A stretch of 10,215 nucleotides of DNA. Source: Anaerolineales bacterium UBA6663 (lineage in GTDB: Bacteria > Chloroflexota > Anaerolineae > Anaerolineales > UBA6663). Of the stretch, positions 1 to 5,502 are shown one piece after another. The position numbers and the translations under genes were made by a program. The notes under the pieces were generated by a model. That model searched no databases. It was not told where the DNA came from and saw only the letters and a list, made by a program, of their open reading frames with translations. The stretch is from assembly GCA_002455335.1 (NCBI GenBank), contig DKKP01000433.1, positions 1 to 10,215 on the forward strand. The letters run 5' to 3'. Position 1 is the stretch's first letter. Each line of letters opens with the position of its first letter.

Positions 1-100
1 GTTGCAAGCGTTGCGTGGCGAGCGCGTCGCGCACGGCATGCGCGATCTGGCGGGCGAGTGGCACGCGCCGGCTGCGGTCGAGGGTGAGGTGGAGCTCCAT
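1..100 (-). CDS. MocR/PdxR-type GntR-family regulator, N-terminal fragment (cut by window edge)
   Basis: Reading the minus strand from an ATG at 100-98 gives about 33 residues beginning MELHLTLDRS and continuing RRVPLARQIAHAVRDAL; the frame stays open to the window edge. A short beta-like start, a basic patch, then PLxRQI and an amphipathic helix is how MocR-subfamily regulators begin (GntR winged helix followed by a PLP-binding aminotransferase-like domain). The DNA-recognition helix and effector domain lie outside the window, so the subfamily rests on the N-terminus and on context. The gene is divergent from a PLP-dependent tryptophanase with 199 bp between starts, a classic arrangement for MocR regulators and their targets. 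No Shine-Dalgarno sequence is evident. TATACT on the minus strand at 142-137 is a plausible -10. It could also be a plain GntR regulator with another effector domain. Confidence 0.72.
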   Translation of the reverse strand, partial: MELHLTLDRSRRVPLARQIAHAVRDALATQRLQ

Positions 101-191
101 GAGTGGTCTATTTCAAGCGCAAAGAAATGGAACTTGAGTATACCACTGGAAAGGCATACAGTCGGGAAGGCTACTCGGCCCGGGCTGCCGT

Positions 192-288
192 TGGTTAGAA
201 TCGGCGCTCGATTTCCGCAAAGGCGTTTTTCGAAATGCCTGGAAAACCGCCAATTGCGAGTCGACCTGTCAGGTCCATGGTTAGAATC
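192..288 (+). promoter_or_regulatory. Direct-repeat pair in the regulator/tryptophanase spacer, with a possible tnaA -10
   Basis: The 11-mer TGGTTAGAATC occurs exactly at 192-202 and again at 278-288, 86 bp apart. The second copy contains TAGAAT (282-287), a good -10 lying 12 bp before the tryptophanase ATG. It could therefore be both promoter element and operator half. ATACCA at 140-145, and the inverted arms AGTGGT (102-107) and ACCACT (142-147), lie on the regulator side. From memory, the MocR protein GabR recognises ATACCA-type direct repeats. That link is inference, and no clear -35 was found. Confidence 0.4.
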
Positions 289-299
289 ACCGAGGTCTT

Positions 300-1748
300 A
301 TGTCATTCCAGCCGTACACCCGATTCGAGCCGTTTCGCATCAAGAGCGTTGAGCCGCTCGGCTTTGCCACCGCCGAGGAGCGCCGCGCCGCGCTCGAGCG
401 CGCCGGGCTCAACGTCTTTCAGCTACGCGCCGATGAGGTGCTGATCGACCTGTTGACCGACTCGGGCACCGGCGCGATGAGCGCCGCGCAGTGGGGCGCC
501 ATGCAGCTCGGCGACGAGTCGTACGCCGGCAGCCGCTCGTTCTTCAAGCTCGAAGCCCAGGTGCAGAAGATCACGGGCTATCGCCATGTGCTGCCGACCC
601 ACCAGGGCCGCGCCGCCGAGCACATCCTCTTCAGCGCTGTGCTGACGCCCGGCGCGATCGTGCCGAGCAACACGCACTTCGATACCACGCGCGCCAACCT
701 GCAACTGGCCGGCGTCGAGGCCCGCGACCTGTTGATCGAAGTGGGCCGCCAGCCGATGCGCGAGCACCCGTTCAAGGGGAATCTCGACGTCGAGGCGCTC
801 GAAGCCCTGATCGCCGAAGTCGGCCGCGACCGCATCCCGCTGGTCATGATGACGATCACGAATAACGGCGGCGGCGGGCAGCCGGTATCGCTGGCCAACC
901 TGCGCGCGGTCAGCGCGATCTGCCGACGCCATGACATCCCGTTCTTCCTCGACGCCTGCCGCTTCGCCGAGAACGCGATGTTCATCAAACTGCGCGAGCC
1001 GGGCTACGCCGAGAGCACGCCGCTCGAGATCGCGCAGATGATGTTCGCGCTGGCCGACGGCTGCACCATGAGCGCCAAGAAGGACGGCCTGGTCAACATC
1101 GGCGGCTTCCTGGCGCTCAACGACGACGACTGGGCCGAGCGCTGTCGCAACCGCATGATCCCGATCGAGGGCTTCCCGACCTATGGCGGCCTCGCCGGCT
1201 ACGACATGGAGGCGCTGGCGGTCGGGCTCGATGAAGTGCTCGACCCGCGCTATCTGCAGTACCGGCTCGACCAGGCCGCGTACCTGGGCGATCGGATCCT
1301 GGCGGCCGGCGTGCCGATCGTGCGCCCGACCGGCGGGCACGCGGTCTTCATCGACGCCGGCGCGTTGCTCGATCACCTGCCCTGGCACGCCTTCCCGGGC
1401 GCGGCGCTGAGCGCGGCGCTCTACGAGGTCTCGGGTGTGCGGACCTGCGAGATCGGCAGTTTGCTCTTCGACCTCAAAGACGCTGATGGCGCTGACGCGC
1501 CGGCGCCCAACGAACTGCTGCGCCTGGCGATCCCGCGGCGCATGTATACGCGTTCGCACCTGGACTACGTGGCCGAGGCCGTGGCCTACATCGCGGAGCA
1601 CCGACACGAGATTCGGGGCCTGCGCTTCACGTACGAGGCCCCGGTGCTGCGGCACTTCACGGCGCGGTTTGCCTGGGAGGAGAGGGCGTCGGTTGGCATC
1701 CATCAGGCTTCAGGCGTCGGGCGTCAGCAGGCGGTGCGGGCGATGTAA
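300..1748 (+). CDS. tnaA: Tryptophanase (L-tryptophan indole-lyase)
   Basis: PLP enzyme of the beta-eliminating lyase family, cytosolic; the expected reaction is L-tryptophan to indole, pyruvate and ammonia. It is 482 residues, against about 471 for the E. coli enzyme, and aligns end to end from PFRIKSVEPL (11-20). Visible landmarks are LIDLLTDSGTGAM (48-60), PTHQGRAAE (99-107), FLDACRFAEN (216-225, with PLP-ring Asp218 and Arg221), the PLP lysine in MSAKKDG (Lys261), and IPRR (substrate-carboxylate Arg413). Asp128 in HFDTT and His452 in LRHFTARF match the tryptophanase-specific Asp137 and His463, where tyrosine phenol-lyase has Thr and Phe. EIGS (384-387) is also tryptophanase-like and not the MERG of phenol-lyase. 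The last 20 or so residues are an unusual tail encoded partly by a short tandem repeat. The ATG at 300 has GAGG 4 bp upstream and gives the family N-terminus. Likely controlled by the divergent MocR gene. Confidence 0.93.
   Translation: MSFQPYTRFEPFRIKSVEPLGFATAEERRAALERAGLNVFQLRADEVLIDLLTDSGTGAMSAAQWGAMQLGDESYAGSRSFFKLEAQVQKITGYRHVLPTHQGRAAEHILFSAVLTPGAIVPSNTHFDTTRANLQLAGVEARDLLIEVGRQPMREHPFKGNLDVEALEALIAEVGRDRIPLVMMTITNNGGGGQPVSLANLRAVSAICRRHDIPFFLDACRFAENAMFIKLREPGYAESTPLEIAQMMFALADGCTMSAKKDGLVNIGGFLALNDDDWAERCRNRMIPIEGFPTYGGLAGYDMEALAVGLDEVLDPRYLQYRLDQAAYLGDRILAAGVPIVRPTGGHAVFIDAGALLDHLPWHAFPGAALSAALYEVSGVRTCEIGSLLFDLKDADGADAPAPNELLRLAIPRRMYTRSHLDYVAEAVAYIAEHRHEIRGLRFTYEAPVLRHFTARFAWEERASVGIHQASGVGRQQAVRAM
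1706..1726 (+). repeat. 7-bp tandem repeat (three units) in the tnaA 3' end
   Basis: Three adjacent heptamers, GGCTTCA, GGCGTCG and GGCGTCA, lie inside the last codons of the tryptophanase frame, with related GGGCGTCGG sequence at 1684-1692. The family's conserved C-terminus ends near residue 458, so the repeat encodes a non-conserved tail (about residues 469-476). It resembles GGCGTCA-type low-complexity repeats seen between genes in some high-GC bacteria. Confidence 0.6.
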
Positions 1749-1755
1749 CGCTGGC

Positions 1756-1780
1756 CGGGTGGCTGTGGCGTCATCACCCG
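1756..1780. terminator. Weak inverted repeat between convergent genes
   Basis: CGGGTG (1756-1761) and CACCCG (1775-1780) are complementary 6-bp arms with a 13-nt loop, in the 38-bp gap between the convergent tryptophanase and LysE-type genes. No T-tract follows on either strand, so a bidirectional terminator is only a possibility. Confidence 0.25.
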
Positions 1781-1786
1781 TGCGCC

Positions 1787-2407
1787 CTACATGCCCCGCG
1801 CCAGGGCGAACAGTCCGAACCCCACGATCACCAGGCCCGACACGCGGTTCACCCAGACCAGCGCCGCGGGGTTCAGGCGCCCGCGCAACCAGTCTGTGAC
1901 TGTGCTGAGCACCAGCCACCAGGCCGCCGAGCCGACGAAGACGCCAACCACCACGACCACGGCCGAGGCCGCGTTTGCCGCTGCGATGTCGGCGTTCAGC
2001 CCGGCGAAGATCACGGCAAAGGCCAGGATGGTGGCTGGGTTGGTCAACGTCAGCGCAAAGGCCGAAACATAGGCCCCCGCCAACCCTGACGCCGTTTGCT
2101 CGGGCGCGCCCTCGAGCGCCGCGGGCCGCGCCCTGAAGGTCCGGATGCCGAGATAGATCAGGAACCCACCGCCGATCAGGCCGAGCCAGCCGCTCTGCGC
2201 CGTGAGCAGCGCAGCCAGTGACGTCAGGCCCAGCGCTCCGATCAGGCCATAGAGCGCGTCGGCAGTCGCCGTGCCGAGGCCCGAGACGAAGCCGGTCAGA
2301 CGGCCGTGCGCCAATGTGCGCCGGATCGTCAACACCCCTATCGGCCCGACCGGGGCCGCCAGCGAGAAGCCGATGGCCATGCCGCGGAGGAAGAGCCAGG
2401 GATCCAC
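1787..2407 (-). CDS. LysE/RhtB-family amino-acid exporter
   Basis: Inner-membrane transporter of 206 residues, the usual length for the LysE superfamily, which exports amino acids and related metabolites. Six hydrophobic spans are visible at about 5-27, 38-66, 73-90, 111-136, 146-170 and 183-203. The family signature is near the start: GFSLAAPVGPIGVLTIRR (13-30), then GLGTATADALYG (43-54) and LTNPATILAF (121-130). The start is GTG at 2407-2405, because a TAA lies in frame four codons upstream; the next ATG would be Met10 and would cut the first span. GGGGG sits too close to the GTG to be an ideal ribosome-binding site. It is divergent from an Lrp/AsnC regulator, a common pairing in which the regulator senses the exported amino acid. 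The substrate cannot be read from sequence; lysine, arginine, threonine and leucine are all possible. Confidence 0.88.
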   Translation of the reverse strand: MDPWLFLRGMAIGFSLAAPVGPIGVLTIRRTLAHGRLTGFVSGLGTATADALYGLIGALGLTSLAALLTAQSGWLGLIGGGFLIYLGIRTFRARPAALEGAPEQTASGLAGAYVSAFALTLTNPATILAFAVIFAGLNADIAAANAASAVVVVVGVFVGSAAWWLVLSTVTDWLRGRLNPAALVWVNRVSGLVIVGFGLFALARGM

Positions 2408-2469
2408 GCCCCCAGCTTACCGCCGTCGCCCGCGCAGGGCCATACCGGGCGTTAGCTGTTTTCAATGCT

Positions 2470-2491
2470 CTACTTTACAATCGTAATGTAG
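2470..2491. promoter_or_regulatory. Imperfect 22-bp palindrome, probable Lrp/AsnC operator
   Basis: The site reads CTACTTTACAA followed by TCGTAATGTAG. It equals its own reverse complement at 18 of 22 positions, with CTAC/GTAG ends and TTAC/GTAA inner arms. It lies in the 160-bp spacer between the divergent exporter and the Lrp/AsnC gene, where autoregulating Lrp-type proteins bind. TACAAT (2476-2481), inside the dyad, would serve as a -10 for the regulator gene, so binding there would block it. The A+T richness stands out against the high-GC surroundings. Confidence 0.55.
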
Positions 2492-2567
2492 CCCTTCAGA
2501 CTGACCAAAGCGCGCTGGCAAAGACGCAGTCCGCGCGCTCAACGCTTCACGCTCGACACGCAACGTC

Positions 2568-3029
2568 ATGGACCCGCTCAACTGGAAGATCCTGCAACTG
2601 CTTCAAAAAGACGGCCGGATGTCGCTGCGGGAGCTCGGTCGGCGCGTGCATCTCTCGACGCCGGCGGTCAGCGAACGCGTGCGGCGGATGGAGGCGGCCG
2701 GGATCATCACCGGCTATCGGGCAGAGGTCGACATGACCCGGCTTGGTAAGCCGGTGCAGGCCTTCATCAACTACACAGTCAGCAACCGCGACAAACCGGC
2801 GGCGCTGAAAACGATCCGCGCGCTGCCCGAGATCGTGGCCTGCTATCATGTCGCCGGCGCTGTGGCCCTGATCCTTGTCGTGCAGGCCGAGAACGTCGCC
2901 CGGTTGGAAGACATCGCGACAAAGCTCGGTCGGCATGGCGACACCGTCACCCATATCGTGCTCTCGACCACATTCAAGGCCGAATACGACACGCAAACGG
3001 CGCACAGCTCGCGGGCGGCAGATCAATGA
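2568..3029 (+). CDS. Lrp/AsnC-family transcriptional regulator
   Basis: A 153-residue DNA-binding regulator of the leucine-responsive/AsnC family, normally working as dimers to octamers that bind amino acids. The N-terminal part (about 3-50) is the winged-helix domain, opening LNWKILQLLQKDGRMS, with the recognition-helix region SLRELGRRVHLSTPAVSERV (19-38) and RRMEAAGIITGY. Residues 65-140 form the RAM ligand-binding domain, with the typical VAGAVALILVVQAEN strand (95-109). The last dozen residues are a polar tail. The ATG at 2568 gives the standard family N-terminus, although no strong ribosome-binding site precedes it. Divergent from the LysE-type exporter across a dyad, which points to control of that gene and of itself. 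The ligand is unknown. Confidence 0.92.
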   Translation: MDPLNWKILQLLQKDGRMSLRELGRRVHLSTPAVSERVRRMEAAGIITGYRAEVDMTRLGKPVQAFINYTVSNRDKPAALKTIRALPEIVACYHVAGAVALILVVQAENVARLEDIATKLGRHGDTVTHIVLSTTFKAEYDTQTAHSSRAADQ

Positions 3030-3032
3030 CGC

Positions 3033-3090
3033 AGGAGGTCTCGCAATGAAGATCTTGTTCATCGGCGGCTCTGAGGCGTGCCGTGGCTGA
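3033..3090 (+). pseudogene. 14-codon ORF with strong RBS, probable stump of a NAD-dependent epimerase gene
   Basis: AGGAGG at 3033-3038 sits 7 bp ahead of an ATG at 3046, which opens MKILFIGGSEACRG and stops at 3088-3090. MKILFIGG followed by S or T is the standard first strand and glycine turn of extended-SDR epimerases and dehydratases (normally continuing TGxxG). Here it breaks after eight residues. The ribosome-binding site is the best in this part of the window. The frame overlaps the start of the next gene by 8 bp, so it could instead be working as a leader that couples translation to that gene. I favour a deletion remnant. Confidence 0.45.
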
Positions 3091-4312
3091 GCGCGTGTTG
3101 CCAGGGCAGAGCGTGAGACTGCGGCCGGCTGCGCCGACGGATCGTCGATCGGTATACGAGTGGGCGGCGCTGTCGGACCTTACTGCCGCCATGATGGGGC
3201 CGCCGCTCTACCCGGATCATCCCGTCCCGAGTTGGGAGGCGTTCTGCGCCGATCATGGCCCGCACTTCTTCGACGGTTCGGATCTGATGCTGGGGCGCTG
3301 CTACATCATCGAAGCTGATGGCGAACCGGTCGGCCAGATCTACTACAACGACATCGAGGAGCGTGCCGGTGCGCGTCGGGTGGAGATCGACCTGTGGCTG
3401 CGGGCCGAACGATATACCGGCCGAGGCTACGGGACCGATGCGCTCGAGACGCTCTGCCGGCATCTGTCTGAGTCACTGGCCGTGGAGGTCGTTATGCTGC
3501 AGCCGTCGGCGCGCAATCCGCGCGCGATCCGGGCCTACGAGAAGGTCGGTTTTCGGCGTCTGGCGCTGCCGCTCGACGAGGCCCGGGCGTTATGGGGGCC
3601 GAACGACTACGAAGACAGCGTGTACATGGTGAAACCGTTGAACACAACCGCTCAAGTGGCGCAATCGGGCGCTCGCCCGTTCGCTGACAATCGCGCCTCG
3701 TATGATGCCGTCGCCGATGCGTACGCGCGCGAGATCTACGATGAGCTGCGCGACAAGCCGTTCGATCGTGCGCAACTCGACAGGCTCGCGGCGGCCGTGG
3801 GCTCGCGCGGCGTGATCTGCGATCTGGGCTGCGGCCCCGGCCAGATCGCTCGCTACCTGGCCGACCGTGGTGCCAGCGTCGTCGGTGTTGATCTGTCGGA
3901 CGGCATGTTGGCACAGGCGCGACGCCTCAACCCGGACGTTGTCTTTCAGCAAGGCGACATGCGGGCGTTGACAACTGTACGCGACGGCGCGTGGGCCGGC
4001 ATCGCGGCCTTCTATTCCATCATCCACATCCCACGGGCGCAACTGACGGCGGCCCTGACTGAACTCCGTCGGGTGCTGCAACCGGGCGGTCTGCTCCTGC
4101 TGGCTTTTCATCTGGGCCAGGGTGAACTGCACCTTGACACCTGGTGGGATCGGCCGGTCAACGCCGAGTTCATCTACTTTCAAACAGCCGAGATGCGGCA
4201 GGCACTCGAGGCCGCGGGGTTCGCGATCCTTGAAGCACAGGAGCGCGAGCCTTACGCCGATGTCGAGCACCCGAGCCGGCGGGCGTACATCCTGGCGCGA
4301 CGGGCTGAGTGA
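3083..4312 (+). CDS. Fusion protein: GNAT N-acetyltransferase plus SAM-dependent methyltransferase
   Basis: One uninterrupted frame of 409 residues carries two complete enzymes. Residues about 8-185 are a GNAT acetyltransferase: beta-strand EIDLWLRAE (101-109), acetyl-CoA loop RGYGTDAL (114-121), and NPRAIRAYEKVGFRRL (145-160) with a closing YMVKP. The last features recall AAC(6')-type and RimJ/RimL-like GNATs, but substrate cannot be inferred. Residues about 205-409 are a class I methyltransferase: YDAVADAYARE (207-217), motif I VICDLGCGPGQIARYL (244-259), acidic Asp270 after strand 2, QQGDMRAL (289-296), and LQPGGLLLLAFH (332-343). The linker (186-203) is short and polar. The start is GTG at 3083 with GAGG 6 bp upstream; it overlaps the preceding short ORF. 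The methyltransferase half resembles proteins usually encoded alone, so loss of a stop codon between neighbours is a likely origin. Confidence 0.85.
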   Translation: MAERVLPGQSVRLRPAAPTDRRSVYEWAALSDLTAAMMGPPLYPDHPVPSWEAFCADHGPHFFDGSDLMLGRCYIIEADGEPVGQIYYNDIEERAGARRVEIDLWLRAERYTGRGYGTDALETLCRHLSESLAVEVVMLQPSARNPRAIRAYEKVGFRRLALPLDEARALWGPNDYEDSVYMVKPLNTTAQVAQSGARPFADNRASYDAVADAYAREIYDELRDKPFDRAQLDRLAAAVGSRGVICDLGCGPGQIARYLADRGASVVGVDLSDGMLAQARRLNPDVVFQQGDMRALTTVRDGAWAGIAAFYSIIHIPRAQLTAALTELRRVLQPGGLLLLAFHLGQGELHLDTWWDRPVNAEFIYFQTAEMRQALEAAGFAILEAQEREPYADVEHPSRRAYILARRAE

Positions 4313-4317
4313 CCCCC

Positions 4318-4401
4318 CAAGCTCTTTCTCCTCGCGCGTCTGTTCGCCTGACGGATCAAGTTGCCGCCGAATATGCTCACGCCTTGCGCGCAAAGAGCTT
4401 G
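4318..4401. repeat. 84-bp segment bounded by perfect 10-bp inverted repeats
   Basis: CAAGCTCTTT (4318-4327) and AAAGAGCTTG (4392-4401) are exact reverse complements. Just inside them, CGCGC (4333-4337) can pair with GCGCG (4386-4390). The segment begins 5 bp after the stop codon of the fusion gene, and its right arm overlaps a TTGACA. Without a T-tract it is not a standard terminator. It may be a long stem-loop in the 3' untranslated region or a very small inverted-repeat element. No target-site duplication is evident. Confidence 0.55.
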
Positions 4402-4430
4402 ACAGATCCTGTATAGTATATTTGTTCTAT
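4399..4430 (+). promoter_or_regulatory. Promoter-like AT-rich patch upstream of the VOC/GNAT unit
   Basis: A consensus TTGACA (4399-4404) is followed by TATAGT (4412-4417) and TATATT (4417-4422). The spacing between hexamers (7 or 12 bp) is too short for a normal sigma-70 promoter, so the -10 hexamers may act with a different -35. Flanking inverted arms CTGTAT (4409-4414) and ATACAG (4446-4451), and the dyad GGTG-TT-CACC (4436-4445), might be operator elements. It is the most promoter-like stretch before the 4515-5404 gene group. Confidence 0.3.
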
Positions 4431-4514
4431 TCGGGGGTGTTCACCATACAGCCCGGAAACACATTGCTACCATGGCGCGTGCGCGCTCCAGCTCACTCAG
4501 TCAGGAGATGCCCT

Positions 4515-4577
4515 GTGCCAACCACCACCGTTCAATTCGCCGTCAAAATCCTGCTCAGCTACACATTTGCCGACTGA
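4515..4577 (+). CDS. 20-residue ORF ahead of the VOC gene (possible leader or remnant)
   Basis: GGAG at 4504-4507 lies 7 bp before a GTG at 4515, which opens MPTTTVQFAVKILLSYTFAD and stops at 4575-4577, three bases before the VOC start codon. The VOC gene has no ribosome-binding site of its own, so this ORF could serve translational coupling. The peptide has no recognisable motif and could equally be chance or a gene remnant. Confidence 0.3.
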   Translation: MPTTTVQFAVKILLSYTFAD

Positions 4578-4580
4578 TCG

Positions 4581-4935
4581 ATGTTCACACGTCTTCAACC
4601 CATTTTGTACGTCGCAGATCTCGACGCCGAGGTCACGTTCTATGAGGCCCTGGGCTTCACGATCCAGCATCGTGAGTTGGGCTTCGTCGGGGCTGTGCCG
4701 CGACGAGATCCTCTTCGGTCTGCAGCAGCGCGAGGGCGCAACTTATGGCGAGACTCAGCCCGTGATCTGGCAGATCGGCACCGGCGACATCGGCGCCGTG
4801 CACGATCGCTGCCGCGAGGCAGGTCTGGCGGTGCTTCAGGGGCCGCAATTGCAGGCGTGGGGCGAGTGGCTGATGATCCTGGCGTCGCCGAATGGCTATC
4901 GCATCGTGATCGAAGGAGAGCGCAGTGAGCCTTGA
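4581..4935 (+). pseudogene. VOC-family (glyoxalase/bleomycin-resistance fold) gene with a frameshift
   Basis: The first frame, from ATG at 4581, reads MFTRLQPILYVADLDAEVTF and then YEALGFTIQHRELGFVG, the typical first beta-alpha-beta unit of VOC proteins. At about 4689-4692 the homology jumps to the next frame, which reads CRDEILFGLQQ, then QPVIWQIGTGDIGAVHDRC and LASPNGYRIVIEGE, the usual C-terminal half, ending at 4935. Removing one G from the GGGG run at 4689-4692 restores a single frame of about 117 residues, the normal length. As written, the product is disrupted; this may be a true mutation or a base-calling error in the homopolymer. Family members are metal-dependent lyases, dioxygenases or drug-binding proteins. 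Its substrate is unknown. The 3' end overlaps the next gene by 11 bp, implying one operon. Confidence 0.7.
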
Positions 4936-5404
4936 GTTGCGTGAGGTCGTCGACGCGGATCTGCCGATCTTCTTCGAGCAGCAGCTCGACCCCGAGGCCA
5001 ACTGGATGGCGGCCTTCACTGGCAAGGATCCGGCGGATCGGGTGGTGTTCGAGCGGCATTGGGAGCGGATCCGCAAAGATCCCGCGATCATCATCCGGAC
5101 GATCGTGGCGGGTGGGCAGGTGGCGGGACACATCTCGAGCTATGTCGAGGAGGGCGAGCCTGAGGTCACGTACTGGCTCGGTCGGTCGTTCTGGGGCCGT
5201 GGCGTGGCCAGCCGGTCGCTGCGGCTCTTCCTCGATCAGGTCAACCGTGAGCGCCCGATGCGCGCGCGCGTGGCCAAGGACAACGTCGCCTCGCTGACGG
5301 TGCTGCGCAAGTGCGGGTTCGAGATCGTCGGCGAGGATCGCGGCTACGCGAACGCCCGCACGGGCGAAACCGAGGAGTATCTGCTCAGGCTCCAGGCGCC
5401 TTAA
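4925..5404 (+). CDS. GNAT-family N-acetyltransferase (RimJ/RimL-like)
   Basis: A complete 159-residue acetyl-CoA-dependent N-acetyltransferase. Strand 4 and the pyrophosphate-binding loop are seen at YWLGRSFWGRGVASRSL (83-99), with the core G-R-G-V-A at 91-95. The late motif DNVASLTVLRKCGFEIVGE (119-137) is the usual AsN..S...L.K.GF signature. The start is GTG at 4925 with AAGGAG (4913-4918) 6 bp upstream, giving MSLELREVVDADL, a normal GNAT opening. It overlaps the end of the VOC gene by 11 bp and is probably translated with it. The acceptor is unknown: the fold covers ribosomal-protein N-termini, amino acids and antibiotics. The stop codon lies at the centre of a perfect palindrome that probably ends the transcript. 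Confidence 0.88.
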   Translation: MSLELREVVDADLPIFFEQQLDPEANWMAAFTGKDPADRVVFERHWERIRKDPAIIIRTIVAGGQVAGHISSYVEEGEPEVTYWLGRSFWGRGVASRSLRLFLDQVNRERPMRARVAKDNVASLTVLRKCGFEIVGEDRGYANARTGETEEYLLRLQAP

Positions 5405-5417
5405 GGCGCCTGGAGCC
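5388..5417. terminator. Perfect 30-bp palindrome centred on the GNAT stop codon
   Basis: From GGCTCCAGGCGCC through TTAA to GGCGCCTGGAGCC the sequence is its own exact reverse complement, centred between 5402 and 5403. The TAA stop (5402-5404) forms part of the loop, and the last codons form the left arm. As RNA this is a 13-bp, very GC-rich stem with a TTAA loop, so it could end or protect transcripts from either direction. No T-tract follows, so it is not a classic intrinsic terminator. Confidence 0.55.
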
Positions 5418-5502
5418 GCCGACCACGTATGGCGTTACACAGCACGCGATGGGCCGACCACCCGCGTCGACTTGTCGCCCTATTCTCGAGGAGACGAACG
5501 AC

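Noticed and set aside
2..352. 116-residue plus-strand frame at the left edge
   Set aside because: It runs antisense to the MocR start and through the divergent spacer, and shows no recognisable motif.
423..1703. 426-residue minus-strand open frame opposite the tryptophanase
   Set aside because: It is an antisense shadow caused by high G/C third positions. The plus frame is a full-length known enzyme, and the minus product is Arg/His/Gln-rich with no family features.
300..1748. Tyrosine phenol-lyase as an alternative name for the lyase
   Set aside because: The residues that mark phenol-lyase (Thr at the FDTT position, MERG, Phe before FTAR) are replaced by the tryptophanase versions.
3590..4393. 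267-residue minus-strand frame opposite the methyltransferase half
   Set aside because: Shadow of the fusion gene. The plus strand holds clear SAM-binding motifs.
4399..4427. A confident sigma-70 promoter from the perfect TTGACA
   Set aside because: No good -10 lies 16 to 18 bp downstream; the TATA hexamers are 7 and 12 bp away. Kept only as a low-confidence patch.
5311..5502. N-terminal extension of the dienelactone-hydrolase frame
   Set aside because: It would overlap the GNAT gene and the palindrome in another frame, and family members begin near the ATG at 5503, which has GAGGAG upstream.
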